Made by a program: the position numbers and the translations under genes. Of a stretch of DNA of 64,000 nucleotides, positions 27,601-35,435 are shown piece after piece; within the stretch, counting starts at the first letter, position 1, and each line of letters starts with the position of its first letter. The stretch lies in assembly GCF_000336955.1 (NCBI RefSeq), contig NZ_AOLI01000012.1, positions 12,358 to 76,357 of the forward strand, written 5' to 3'. This stretch comes from Haloferax larsenii JCM 13917. Its GTDB lineage: Archaea > Halobacteriota > Halobacteria > Halobacteriales > Haloferacaceae. The notes below the pieces were generated by a model, which was not told the origin of the DNA, made no database searches, and saw only the letters and a program-made list of their open reading frames with translations.

Positions 27601-27738
27601 CGGGCCGTCGACGAAGAAGAACGACGGGTCGTCGGCGTGTGCCTCCTTCGTCGCCTCGTACGCGTCGTTCTCGTCCCAGTACTCGCTGACGGCGGACTCG
27701 ACGTCCCCCGGCGTGTACTGGTCTGCGATGTCTTCCAT
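24607..27738 (-). CDS. ileS: isoleucyl-tRNA synthetase
   Basis: A 1043-residue class Ia aminoacyl-tRNA synthetase. The nucleotide-binding HIGH-type motif appears as GQMHLGTAWNK near residue 57, the zinc-ribbon/editing insertion follows, and the second signature is GRKMSKSVGNIV near 605. The anticodon-binding and C-terminal domains complete the usual length of the archaeal type. The start MEDIADQYTPG at 27738 is chosen because a TATA box lies 24 bases upstream, while an in-frame ATG at 27822 would place the TATA box inside the gene and add 28 charged residues. The gene converges on the glpK operon, with a 147-base gap containing A/T runs. Confidence 0.93.
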   Translation of the reverse strand: MEDIADQYTPGDVESAVSEYWDENDAYEATKEAHADDPSFFFVDGPPYTSGQMHLGTAWNKTLKDAVIRHKRMTGHHVTDRPGYDMHGLPIEVKVEEELGFTSKRDIEEFGMEQFIQKCKEFAVRNRKAMDDDFQSIGTWMDWDNPYETLSPEYMESAWWAFSKVAENGLVEQGKRSVNYCPRCQTAIAANEVEYDEITSPSIYVKFPLKGHEGNLVIWTTTPWTIPANTFVAVDGEMTYQAVRAEKDGESEVLYLAEPCVEDVLKKGRYEDFEVLDEVTGEEMVGWEYDHPLEDVLGEYADFEGAGQVYTAEYVEADRTGLVHSAPGHGQEDFARGQELGLDVFVPVDDKGEFTAQGGDYAGTFVRDANPQVIEDLDELGHLLHAGEHDHRYGHCWRCDTDIIFLATDQWFITITDVKEELLDNIEESEWHPQWARDNRFHDFVSDAPDWNISRQRYWGIPLPIWVPQDPDAEGAKEMIVVGTREELAERADQDIDPETVDLHRPSVDPITITEDGVTYERVPDVFDVWIDSSVATWGTLDFPGETEAYEELWPADLIIEAHDQTRGWFWSQLGMGTAATGESPYKEVLMHGFANDKDGRKMSKSVGNIVTPEEAIDRAGRDPLRAYLLSHDQQGVDLSFDWDGLADTQSTLNIFWNVFRFPLPYMELDGYDPAGADLSEGELTVVDEWVLSRLQTVKAEMHEAWDDYEVSTALNTLLDFITEDVSRFYVKAIRERMWDEEESASKLGAYATLSTVLSESLRLIAPYTPYMAERMYQRLDGSETTVHMLSYPEVDEDLRNETLETNMAVLRDVEEAAAHARQLGGRKLRWPVSRIVVESDDEDVAEAVTALSDLLSERVNTQSVEVVEVFDELVEKAEPQMSVIGPEFGADAQKIMGAVEGRTRADVESGVEVDGETYELTDEMVSYAAEPPENVSGAEFEGGTVYVDTTLTDDIESEGYARDVIRRIQEMRKQLELDVEEEIDVGVVVEDDRVAGFVEENRDLIADEVRARELELGRAEGETVEEWDVEDVSVTIAVTQLD

Positions 27739-27756
27739 ACCCCGACGTTCTCGTGG

Positions 27757-27766
27757 ATATATATCA
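27757..27766 (-). promoter_or_regulatory. TATA box of ileS
   Basis: On the minus strand this reads tgatatatat, about 24 bases before the chosen start codon. It supports a leaderless ileS transcript starting at MEDIAD. Confidence 0.6.
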
Positions 27767-28170
27767 AAACGGCGGGTCTCGTCCGCGTCCGTCGGTCGTT
27801 CCGTCTGGTCGCTCTCAGACATGGCGTGCGCTCCGCTTTGCTGGGGTGGTGGCTCGTCGCCACCGCCCGGTGGCTGTCTGTCGTCGATACTGCTGTCGAG
27901 TGTAGTGTGTGGGTTGATTCATACGGTGTGCTGTGGGTCGGTTCACACGGCGTGCTGTCGGTACTCGGAAACGGTGCAAGCGCAGAGAACGAATGTAGAG
28001 ATGTGCGAGGCTACTGCCCCGCAATAATCAGCGAGTCGGAGACGACAGCGCGGGGTAGCGGCTGCTCGACCTCAGTCGGTCGGGTCGCAGCCGGTCCAAA
28101 GTGCCGCATCGTATGCGAAAGCAGACGCGCGGCGGACAAAACGTTTACTCCGGGGATAATCGTCGAACAC
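27767..28170. other. gene-free stretch upstream of ileS with a tandem repeat
   Basis: I see no supported gene between the ileS promoter and the stop of the next minus-strand gene. The notable content is a tandem pair of 24-base units at 27910-27957. Short antisense frames here are not convincing. Confidence 0.5.
27910..27957. repeat. tandem pair of 24-base repeats
   Basis: Copy 1 (27910-27933) and copy 2 (27934-27957) match at about 20 of 24 positions. Both begin tgggt and end cgtgctg or tgtgctg. No gene covers them. Confidence 0.75.
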
Positions 28171-28767
28171 TCACTGCGACGCCGCAGTCTCCTCGTTCGA
28201 CCACTCGCTGACGCGGTATTCCGCGACACGCGCATTGGACTCTCGCTCACGGACGGTGAGCGTCGCCTGCGACGGTGCTCCGCCACCCTCGACGTCGAAT
28301 TTCGAGATGTGCGTACAGACGAGTTCGTCGGCGTCGAAGTCGCGCTCCGAGGTGTCCGGCGAGCGGCGAATCGGTATCTCGGCGCCGCGCCAGCCACTCC
28401 ATCGCGGCGAGGTACCCACGTTGTAGAACGCAGCGTCTTCGGCGGCCATCCGTACTTCGAGCAGGAGGACGAACGAGTTGCCGTCGGCCCACAGGAGGTC
28501 GTTCGAGTACTGCCCCTGCATCGCTCTGTCTGTGAACACGGCAGTCTGGTCGTCCGGCGGCTCAGGAAACAGCCATCCACGGACGTTGCTCCCCTCCGAA
28601 AACGAGCCACGGACGTACTGCTCGTCGGCGGGGTGGAGCTTCGAGCTGCCGTGGTCGGGAGAGATGTCACCGCTCACAGTTCGTCGAACGTCGGCGAGAC
28701 ACCCACTCGTCGCGGCGAGCGAGAGGGTTGCAGTGCTGGCGAGGAGGGCGCGGCGGCGCATACGCAT
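28171..28767 (-). CDS. hypothetical haloarchaeal lipoprotein
   Basis: A 198-residue protein with an N-terminal export signal: basic MRMRRRALLAS, a hydrophobic stretch, and the lipobox SGC with Cys23 as lipidation site. The run of Arg before the hydrophobic part fits Tat export, as is common for haloarchaeal lipoproteins. The mature part (about 24-198) shows no motif that I can name; it is acidic and of mixed alpha/beta character. A second in-frame Met two codons in is an equally likely start. Downstream lies the gene-free stretch before ileS. Confidence 0.7.
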   Translation of the reverse strand: MRMRRRALLASTATLSLAATSGCLADVRRTVSGDISPDHGSSKLHPADEQYVRGSFSEGSNVRGWLFPEPPDDQTAVFTDRAMQGQYSNDLLWADGNSFVLLLEVRMAAEDAAFYNVGTSPRWSGWRGAEIPIRRSPDTSERDFDADELVCTHISKFDVEGGGAPSQATLTVRERESNARVAEYRVSEWSNEETAASQ

Positions 28768-28810
28768 ACCCGTGGCTGCTGCGGGATAATTTTGAGGGCG
28801 GCGGCCGCGA

Positions 28811-29266
28811 CTACCCGAAGTCCGGCAAGTCGTCCGGGGCTTCGTACTCGGATTCCCAGTCGATGTAGTCGTCTTTCAGCACGTCACACACCTCTTGGCC
28901 GAGTTCCGTGAGACCGGCATTGATAGACGACACCTGTCCCCACGAGGTCAACTCGGGGTGGAGTTGACGCTCTTTCCAGTCCTCGGGGATGCCCGGCGCG
29001 TGATAGCCGACGCGGTCCGCGAAGTCGTCCCAGAAGAAGTCGAAGTACGAAAGCAAGTCGAGTTCGACGACGACCTGCCACTGGTCTTCGGTGACGGGCG
29101 TCTCGGCCGCCCACGTCTCGAACGCGTCGGCCCACGCACCCTCGTGGAGGAACGCCTCCAGTTCGGTTCGCTTGAAGTCGGCGTCGGCCGCGATGTTCGC
29201 GTCGTCGTACTCGTTGGGGTCGACTGTCGGAAGCGTCGGCGGGTCGGGGACGGGTACGTCGAGCAT
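28811..29266 (-). CDS. hypothetical acidic protein
   Basis: A 151-residue soluble, acidic protein starting MLDVPVPDPPTLPTVDPNEY. The start at 29266 is chosen because upstream codons in the same frame are Arg- and Ser-rich and unlike the rest. Aromatic clusters (YFDFFWDDFADRVGYHAPG, about 78-96) and the C-terminal YIDWESEYEAPDDLPDFG are notable. I do not recognise a family. It lies 52 bases downstream of the thioesterase gene on the same strand and may be transcribed with it. Confidence 0.6.
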   Translation of the reverse strand: MLDVPVPDPPTLPTVDPNEYDDANIAADADFKRTELEAFLHEGAWADAFETWAAETPVTEDQWQVVVELDLLSYFDFFWDDFADRVGYHAPGIPEDWKERQLHPELTSWGQVSSINAGLTELGQEVCDVLKDDYIDWESEYEAPDDLPDFG

Positions 29267-29318
29267 ACTCTGGGGTGGGTCGCCGCGCCGGATAAGCGTT
29301 CGCCGCGACAGGTGGCGA

Positions 29319-29807
29319 TTACGCGTCGTCCATCCGCTGGATAACGTCTTCCAACTGGGAGGCTCGGGCTTCGACTGCCTCCTGTCGGAGCGCCTCTTCT
29401 TCGGGCGTCGGGCATTCGAGACGCGGGACCGGCGTGGTCTCACCGTCGTCGTCGAGCGCGACGAACGTCAGGAACGACGAGGTGGTCTTGCGTCGCTCGT
29501 CGGTCTTCGGGTTCTCTGCGTGAACGTCGACTTTTACGTCGACGCTCGTGTGGCCGACGTTGAATACGTAGGCCTCCATGACCGCCACTTCACCGAGGTC
29601 GATAGGGCTGATGAAGTCGACGTGGTCCATCGAGGCGGTGACACACTGGCGGTTCGAGAATCGCATCGCCGCGATTGCCCCGCAGATGTCCATCCAGTGG
29701 AGGACCGCCCCACCGAGCGCGCGGCCGAGATTGTTCGTGTCGTTCGGCAGGAGAAGCTCGGTCATCTCGGTTCGCGATTCGGCGAGCGTGGACGTTTTCT
29801 GGCTCAT
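29319..29807 (-). CDS. hotdog-fold acyl-CoA thioesterase
   Basis: A 162-residue cytosolic protein of the YciA/BACH-type acyl-CoA thioesterase family. The hotdog core is visible: MLLPNDTNNLGRALGG-like start (ELLLPNDTNNLGRALGG, about 18-34), the helix VLHWMDICGAIAA with the catalytic Asp, then SMDHVDFISPIDLGE near 60 and VEAYVF/VKVDVHAENP strands. Such enzymes hydrolyse acyl-CoA to free acid and CoA. Length fits the single-domain form. The C-terminal helix with many Glu is a usual feature. Substrate range is unknown. Confidence 0.85.
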   Translation of the reverse strand: MSQKTSTLAESRTEMTELLLPNDTNNLGRALGGAVLHWMDICGAIAAMRFSNRQCVTASMDHVDFISPIDLGEVAVMEAYVFNVGHTSVDVKVDVHAENPKTDERRKTTSSFLTFVALDDDGETTPVPRLECPTPEEEALRQEAVEARASQLEDVIQRMDDA

Positions 29808-29909
29808 GCGAGAGCCGTCGCACTGGGGGGGCTTGAAATCGTGGGACCTGCGGTCGGGGGAGAAACTGAGGTCCGAAAGCGAGACTGAGACCGTGGGCAG
29901 GGCGTCCTC

Positions 29910-30353
29910 TCACTCGTCGAAGTCGACGTCGAAGATTTCGGGTGGCTGTCCGGCCGCGTCGAGGACCTCGTCGGAGACGAGAATCGGACAATCGACGCGA
30001 ACGCCGAGCGCGATAGCGTCACTCGGACGGGCGTCGAAGACGAACGACCGCACCTCGCCGCCGTGATATCGCTCCGCGTCGACTTTCGCGAAGAACGTCC
30101 CCTCAGAGAGGTCGTCGATGCGGATGCTGTCGATTGCACCGCCGAACTCAGTCACCATCTCGACCAACAGGTCGTGGGTCAGCGGTCGCTCGAACTTGTC
30201 GCCGGACAGGCCGAGCTGAATCGCCTGCGCCTGGTCAGACGTGATGACGATGGGCAAAAACTCGTCTCGGGCTTCGAGAATCACTGCCGGGACGTTCGAA
30301 CCGTCCTCGCCGACACCGACCCCGATGCCACGGACCACGGCACGGTGTTCCAT
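29910..30353 (-). CDS. bifunctional-nuclease domain protein (DUF151/BFN)
   Basis: A 147-residue protein of the DUF151/BFN family, which has been reported to have RNase and DNase activity in some members. The family pattern is clear: VPAVILEARDEFLPIVITSDQAQAIQL at about 22-48, LTHDLLVEMVTEFGGAIDSI near 60-80, FFAKV, and SFVFDARPSDAIALGVRVDCPILV near 105-130. The invariant RPSDAIAL segment is intact. Length matches the single-domain type. Its role in this organism is unknown. It lies between the thioesterase and the winged-helix membrane regulator, all on the minus strand but with gaps near 100 bases. Confidence 0.85.
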   Translation of the reverse strand: MEHRAVVRGIGVGVGEDGSNVPAVILEARDEFLPIVITSDQAQAIQLGLSGDKFERPLTHDLLVEMVTEFGGAIDSIRIDDLSEGTFFAKVDAERYHGGEVRSFVFDARPSDAIALGVRVDCPILVSDEVLDAAGQPPEIFDVDFDE

Positions 30354-30436
30354 ACATACAATAGTTGGTGGGAGTACGAATAGTTACCCCAGCAAAGCGT
30401 CGCGGGCGAGAAACACGGCACCGACGACTGCCGACG

Positions 30437-31066
30437 TCAGCGGCGGTAGTACTGTACGACCGCGATGGCGAGCAGGATGAGAAGCCCACCCGCGAAGAAC
30501 GCGATACCGGGTGGAATCGCCTGTCCGACGACCGGAGCTGCTTCGGTGGCTGCCTCGGTCGTCGCGAGCGAGACGCTATCGGCTTCTGCGCCGCCAGTTT
30601 GCGCCGTGGGAACGAGCCAGTCCAACCCGCGGGTCGCGACCAACTGGACGAACGCCGCGAGGAGTCCCAAGACTGCGACGCCACCGAGGAGGCTCGTCAG
30701 GGCTGTCGCGAGCCCGGTTCGCGTCTCTTCGGTCGCCGCGACGACGACGAGCGGCCGGTCTGCGGGCGCGTAGACTTTCATCTCGCGGCCTTTCTCGGAG
30801 TAGACCGTATCGACGACTTCGATGAGTCCGGCCTCGTCGAGTTTGCCGAGGTGGTACTGGACGTTCTGGAGCGACGTTTCCACCCGGTCGGCGAGTTCGG
30901 CGGGGTTCGTCGGTTCGTCGTGGAGCGCGGCCAGCACGTGGCGGGCCGTCTCCGACGAGAGCGCCGACAGGAGGTTCGACGCCTCGTCGTCGTCGAGGCC
31001 GATAACGCGGGGGGAGGGCTCGTCGGCGGCGGAGGTGTCCGGTGCGGAGGGCAGCAAATCTGCCAT
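30437..31066 (-). CDS. membrane-anchored winged-helix regulator
   Basis: A 209-residue protein with an ArsR/HTH_20-like DNA-binding domain at about residues 25-100 (LLSALSSETARHVLAALHDE, then TSLQNVQYHLGKLDEAGLIE as the recognition helix and wing). Two hydrophobic segments follow, about 130-155 and 182-205, ending in a short basic tail RR. This places the DNA-binding part in the cytoplasm tied to the membrane, a design common in haloarchaea and proposed to sense envelope or membrane conditions. The targets are unknown. It converges, or nearly so, with no immediate partner; glycerate kinase lies upstream on the same strand. Confidence 0.8.
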   Translation of the reverse strand: MADLLPSAPDTSAADEPSPRVIGLDDDEASNLLSALSSETARHVLAALHDEPTNPAELADRVETSLQNVQYHLGKLDEAGLIEVVDTVYSEKGREMKVYAPADRPLVVVAATEETRTGLATALTSLLGGVAVLGLLAAFVQLVATRGLDWLVPTAQTGGAEADSVSLATTEAATEAAPVVGQAIPPGIAFFAGGLLILLAIAVVQYYRR

Positions 31067-31121
31067 ACGAGCCGTTACTACACCGAAGGATACAAACTTG
31101 TTGTCGGACGCGCGGGCAGAA

Positions 31122-32450
31122 TCAACAGAACTCGGCTGGCTCGACGACCAGCACCCGAAGGTCGTTGACGTTCGTGCCGGTCGGTCCCGTCTCTACGAGC
31201 GCGTCGGCGTCGCGGAGGACTGGAAGGGCGTCGTTGCGTGCCAACGACGCGTTTGCCTCACGGCGCTCGACCGTCTCAGCGTCCACGAGCGCGCCCGCGA
31301 CGTCGGTGCCGCCGTCTTTGCCGTCGCTGTCGATGCTCGCGAGCACGGACCCATCTGGAAGGTCCGGTGCGGCTTCGAGACAGAATTCGAGGTTTGGGCC
31401 GCCCTGCCCGTCGCCACGGACGGTCACGGTACACTCGCCACCGGAGAGAATCACTGCCGGAGCGTCCAGTGGGCTCCCTGTCGCGCGAATCTCTTCGGCG
31501 ACGGCGACGTGGGTCTTTGCGGCTTCGCGTGCCTCCCCGCGGACGCGCGACGAGAGAATGAGTGGGTCGTAGCCGCTGTCGCGGGCGACCGTGCGGGCGG
31601 CGTCGAGTGCAGTAAACGCGTCTGCGAGCACGTGGTTCGTCACCCGGTCGAAGACCGAGTCACCGGGTTTCGGCGTCTCGGGAATCTCGCCCGCAGACCC
31701 GCGCGCGAGTCGTGTCCGGACCGACCGCGGCACGTCGAGGTCGAATCGGTCGAGCACGTCCAGCGCGTCGTCGAACGTCGTCTCGTCGGGGGCTGTCGGG
31801 CCGGAGGCGATGACGCCGAGGTCGTTGCCGACGACGTCCGAGAGGACGAGGCCGACCACCGTCGCGGGCGCGGCGAGGCGGGCGAGACCGCCGCCCTTGA
31901 GGGTCGAGAGGTGCTTTCTGACCGCGTTCAGGTCGTCGATTTCCGCGCCGCTTTCCAGGAGCAGTTCGGTCGTTTCGCGGAGGTCCGACAGCGAGACGCC
32001 TGTCGCGGGCGCAGGGAGAATCGCGCTCGCGCCGCCCGTGACGGCGACGAGGACCAGCGTTCGTTCGTCGAGGTCCGAGACGAGGTCGATGAGTCGGCGC
32101 GTGCTCTCGACACCTCGGTCCGACGGGACGGGATGGTCGCCGGGAAGTCGCCGAATCCGAGTCCCGTCTCCGGGGTTAGGGGTGACGACGACGCCATCGT
32201 CGATTCGGTCGCCGAGGAGTTCTTCGAGTGCGTCGGCGACGCCGTCGCCCGCTTTCCCGCCGCCGACCACGAGAATCCGGTCGTAGTTCGAGCAGTCGTA
32301 CGTCGTCTCCGCGACGGTGAGTGTGTCGCCATCGAGCGCAACCGCGTCGCGGACGACGCGCTCGGGACGGACGGATTCGACGCCAGCGCGGAGGCAGTCG
32401 AGTGCCACCTCGTGGGTCGTCGTCGGGGTTCGCGCGTCGAACTCGTGCAT
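31122..32450 (-). CDS. glycerate 2-kinase (MOFRL family)
   Basis: A 442-residue cytosolic kinase of the GckA/TtuD family, which phosphorylates D-glycerate to 2-phosphoglycerate. The N-terminal part has YDRILVVGGGKAGDGVADAL near residue 78-97, the middle has VLVAVTGGASAILPAPATG near 165 (phosphate-binding Gly-rich loop), and the C-terminal MOFRL domain has AVILSGGECTVTVRGDGQGGPNLEFCL near 335. All core regions are intact and the length fits. The gene links serine, glycerate or sugar-acid breakdown to glycolysis. It diverges from the traB-like gene across only 53 bases. Confidence 0.88.
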   Translation of the reverse strand: MHEFDARTPTTTHEVALDCLRAGVESVRPERVVRDAVALDGDTLTVAETTYDCSNYDRILVVGGGKAGDGVADALEELLGDRIDDGVVVTPNPGDGTRIRRLPGDHPVPSDRGVESTRRLIDLVSDLDERTLVLVAVTGGASAILPAPATGVSLSDLRETTELLLESGAEIDDLNAVRKHLSTLKGGGLARLAAPATVVGLVLSDVVGNDLGVIASGPTAPDETTFDDALDVLDRFDLDVPRSVRTRLARGSAGEIPETPKPGDSVFDRVTNHVLADAFTALDAARTVARDSGYDPLILSSRVRGEAREAAKTHVAVAEEIRATGSPLDAPAVILSGGECTVTVRGDGQGGPNLEFCLEAAPDLPDGSVLASIDSDGKDGGTDVAGALVDAETVERREANASLARNDALPVLRDADALVETGPTGTNVNDLRVLVVEPAEFC

Positions 32451-32503
32451 GGTTCGTGGGTGATGCCGACACGGATAAAAACCGTGGGGCGGTAATCCCG
32501 GCG

Positions 32504-34174
32504 ATGAACGATTCGTCGCCCGGCGAGGGCCACGTCCACGTTGTCGGCACGGCCCACGTCTCGGCCGACAGCGTCCGAGAGGTCGAAGAGACCATCGAAG
32601 CGGAGCAACCGGACGTGGTCGCGGTCGAACTCGACGAAGGTCGATACCGGCAGTTGAAGGGCGGAACGCCCGACGACATCGAAGCGCGCGACCTCTTGCG
32701 CGGGAACACGGTCTTCCAGTTTATCGCCTACTGGATGCTCTCGTACGTCCAGTCGCGCATGGGAGACAAATTCGACGTGAAACCCGGCGCGGACATGCTC
32801 GCGGCCGTCGAGACGGCCGAAGACGAGGGAATCGACGTCGCGCTCGTCGACCGCGACATCCAGACGACCATCCAGCGCTTCTGGCGACGGATGGGTCTCG
32901 TCGAGAAGATGCGCATGGCGGGCGACCTCGCGTTCGGCGTGGCCGACGCGCGCGGCGTCGGAGCCGTCTTCGGCATCGCCGTCGGTGTCTTCCTCGGGCC
33001 GCTTATCGGCCTCTACGGAGATATCGTCGGAATCTCTGACGTAATTCTCGGTCGAACTGCGACCGGGGCCGTCGTCGGCGTCGTGGCTTCGTATCTCCTC
33101 TACACCGTCGCGACGTTCGTCCTCGACGGCGACGACGCGGTCCTCGCTGGCCTCGGCGGCGGTGCAGCAGTCGGCCTCGTCGGTGGGTTCGGTCTCGGAC
33201 TCGGCGCTGGCTTCGTCTCGTCCACGCTCGGGAGCCTCGGTGTTGCAATCCTCGGGAGCCTCGTTCTCGGCGTGCTCGCGGGAATCGTTGTGGGCGTCGC
33301 GGCCGGAAGCGTCCTGAACGTACTCGGCCTGTTCGCACCCGCGGAAGACGTCGAAGAGTTCGACATGGAAGAGCTGACCGACGGCGACGTCGTGTCGGCG
33401 ATGATGGAAGAGTTCCGCCGATTCAGTCCCGGCGGTGCGGAGGCGCTCATCGACGAGCGCGACGCTTTCATCGCGCACCAACTCGTCGCACTCCGCCAGT
33501 CCGGCCACCACGTCGTCGCCATCGTCGGCGCGGGCCACAAAGCCGGAATCGAGGGCTACCTCCGAGACCCATCGACGCTCCCGCCGATGGAATCGCTCGT
33601 GGGCGTCGCCGAGAAAGACGGCTTCCCGTGGGGGAAACTCATCGGCTTCGGTATCACCGTCATCTTCATCGCGTTCTTCGTCCTACTCGCGATGGCTGGC
33701 GTCGGCAACGAACGCCTGCTCACTATCTTCGGCGCGTGGTTCCTCATCAACGGCGTCTTCGCCGCCAGTCTCGCCAAACTCGCCGGTGCGCGCTGGACCT
33801 CGGCCCTCGTCGGCGGTCTCGTCGCGTGGATGACCTCTATCAACCCGCTTCTCGCACCGGGGTGGTTCACCGGCTACGTCGAACTTCGACACACGCCGGT
33901 CAACGTCGGCGACATCAGCACACTCAACCGCATCCTCTCGGACGAAGAGACCCCGATGCGGGAACTTATCGGACAACTGTTCGACGTCCCGCTTTTCAAG
34001 CTCATCATGGTCGTCGCGATGACGAACATCGGGAGCATGATTGCGAGTTTCCTCTTTGTCACCTACGTGCTCCCGGTCATCGCCGCCGACCTCGGCGGCA
34101 TCAGCGGCGTCGCAAACCTGATGTTCGAGGGAGCGCGAAATAGCGCCGAACTCCTCTGGAGGACGCTCGCATGA
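32504..34174 (+). CDS. TraB/Tiki-family membrane protein, putative metalloprotease
   Basis: A 556-residue protein. The N-terminal domain (about 1-130, continued at 310-360) carries TraB/GumN signatures: VHVVGTAHVSADSV at 10-23 and VVAVELDEGRYRQLKG at 40-55, with His and Glu that could bind metal in the Tiki-like protease fold. GAGHKAGIEGYL near 342 is the second family motif. Hydrophobic segments lie in a Gly-rich central insertion (about 150-275) and at the C-terminus (about 375-540), so it is a polytopic membrane protein. The ATG at 32504 is chosen because family similarity starts right there. It overlaps by 4 bases with the M50 protease gene, indicating translational coupling. Substrates are unknown. 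Confidence 0.85.
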   Translation: MNDSSPGEGHVHVVGTAHVSADSVREVEETIEAEQPDVVAVELDEGRYRQLKGGTPDDIEARDLLRGNTVFQFIAYWMLSYVQSRMGDKFDVKPGADMLAAVETAEDEGIDVALVDRDIQTTIQRFWRRMGLVEKMRMAGDLAFGVADARGVGAVFGIAVGVFLGPLIGLYGDIVGISDVILGRTATGAVVGVVASYLLYTVATFVLDGDDAVLAGLGGGAAVGLVGGFGLGLGAGFVSSTLGSLGVAILGSLVLGVLAGIVVGVAAGSVLNVLGLFAPAEDVEEFDMEELTDGDVVSAMMEEFRRFSPGGAEALIDERDAFIAHQLVALRQSGHHVVAIVGAGHKAGIEGYLRDPSTLPPMESLVGVAEKDGFPWGKLIGFGITVIFIAFFVLLAMAGVGNERLLTIFGAWFLINGVFAASLAKLAGARWTSALVGGLVAWMTSINPLLAPGWFTGYVELRHTPVNVGDISTLNRILSDEETPMRELIGQLFDVPLFKLIMVVAMTNIGSMIASFLFVTYVLPVIAADLGGISGVANLMFEGARNSAELLWRTLA

Positions 34175-34794
34175 ACATCACCTTCTCGTCGCGCGAGCTT
34201 CGTGACCTCGCAGTCGCGTGGCTCGCGCTCGGTCTCGCGTTCGCCATCTTCTTCGCCGGCGGCGGGCAGCGCGCTATCGGACTGCTCTTGAGCGGGTCGT
34301 TCGGGCTCGCACTCGTCGTGAGCCTGCTGACTGCGGGCATCGCGTTTCTGTTCCACGAAGTCGCGCACAAAGTCGTCGCCGTCAGATTCGGACAGGTCGC
34401 CGAGTTCCGCGCCGACTACGGCATGCTCGGCATCGCCATCATGAGCGCACTCATCGGATTCATCTTCGCGGCACCCGGTGCGGTCCACCACCGCGGGATG
34501 CTCACGAAGCGCGAACACGGGCTTATCGCGCTCGCAGGGCCGGCGATGAACCTCGTGCTCGTCGTCGCCTTCGTGCCGATATTCGTCGCCGGTCTCGCCG
34601 TCAATTCGGGGCTCGTCGAACTTGTCGGCGCGCGGGGACTCGTCATCAACGCCTTCCTCGCGGCGTTCAACATGCTCCCGTTCGCCTCGCTGGACGGGCG
34701 GACCGTCAAGGCGTGGAGCACACCCGTCTTCGCCGGGTTCTTCGCCCTCTCGGCGGTCCTGACAGTCGCCTTGCTCCTGTTCGTCGGCTTCTAA
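34171..34794 (+). CDS. M50/site-2-type membrane metalloprotease
   Basis: A 207-residue polytopic membrane protein with the zinc-binding HExxH as FHEVAHK near residue 67 and the second ligand motif NMLPFASLDG near 168-177, where Asp completes the metal site. About six membrane segments are predicted. No PDZ or CBS domain is present, so it belongs to the compact archaeal form. It starts inside the last codons of the TraB-like gene (ATGA overlap). Intramembrane cleavage of a membrane-bound regulator or partner is the family role; the target here is unknown, though the membrane-anchored winged-helix protein nearby is a conceivable one. Confidence 0.88.
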   Translation: MNITFSSRELRDLAVAWLALGLAFAIFFAGGGQRAIGLLLSGSFGLALVVSLLTAGIAFLFHEVAHKVVAVRFGQVAEFRADYGMLGIAIMSALIGFIFAAPGAVHHRGMLTKREHGLIALAGPAMNLVLVVAFVPIFVAGLAVNSGLVELVGARGLVINAFLAAFNMLPFASLDGRTVKAWSTPVFAGFFALSAVLTVALLLFVGF

Positions 34795-35198
34795 CGCCGA
34801 CGGTAGGGACGGCAGAGACGACAGGCAATTCGCAATTCGCCTTCTGACGCCGAGGACCGGTTCTTCGCGCACTCGCTGTCACTCTCAAGTGAGAATCCCG
34901 AGTGAAAGCTGTAGAGCGTCAGGTACGAGGTGAAGGAGTAGTACGGACGAGGAGAACCGGTACAATTGGTACGGACGAGGAGAGGCGGTACGAACGAGGG
35001 AAGGAGGTGGCACGGGCGGAAAGGGAGTGCCACGAACCAGGGAGGATGGGGAAGGGAGTGTGCCACCGTTGGGTAGGAGTGGAGGTGGGCGCCACGAGGG
35101 GTAAGGAACGAGGGGGCAGGCAGGGACCAATCGACGCACTTTGGAGGGGAGACGCCGGCGGGAACTGAGGGACGACGCCGGAGTGATGCGTCCGAGAC
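34795..35198. other. purine-rich gene-free stretch with imperfect repeats
   Basis: The + strand is strongly A/G-rich for more than 200 bases. The segment ggtacggacgaggag recurs near 34931-34945 and 34970-34984, with a looser copy (ggtacgaacgaggga) near 34987-35001. No gene is supported. The asymmetry could favour unusual DNA structure or be a remnant of repeat growth. Confidence 0.55.
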
Positions 35199-35435
35199 TC
35201 AGTCCTGTGCGTGGTCGCGGCCGAGGACCAGTGCCGCCACGTGGAGTGCCAGCAAGCCGACGAACAGGGGCAGGTTGCTGCCGCCGAGTCCCTCTGCGAG
35301 CAGGGGCAGGTACGCGAGGGGAAGGGCGATTGCTGACCAGAACGCTATCGTCTCGAACGGTGCGAGCGCAACTCGGCCAAGCGTCGCCGCGAGGTCGAGT
35401 GCGACCGAATCTGTCGTGGAGGGGATTCCGGACAT
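35199..35435 (-). CDS. small two-helix membrane protein
   Basis: A 78-residue hydrophobic protein starting MSGIPSTTDSVALD; an in-frame ATG two codons earlier is also possible. Two membrane segments are visible, about 25-45 (IAFWSAIALPLAYLPLLA) and 55-72 (FVGLLALHVAALVLG), ending in a short charged tail. I recognise no family. It stands alone between gene-free stretches. Confidence 0.55.
   Translation of the reverse strand: MSGIPSTTDSVALDLAATLGRVALAPFETIAFWSAIALPLAYLPLLAEGLGGSNLPLFVGLLALHVAALVLGRDHAQD

Noticed and set aside
27739-27822. Longer ileS start at 27822
   Set aside because: A TATA box lies between that codon and the internal ATG at 27738, and the added residues are unlike the conserved N-terminus.
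24616-28911. 1431-residue open frame antisense to ileS
   Set aside because: It is a shadow of ileS codon structure. It reads through the ileS promoter and a lipoprotein gene and contains no recognisable fold.
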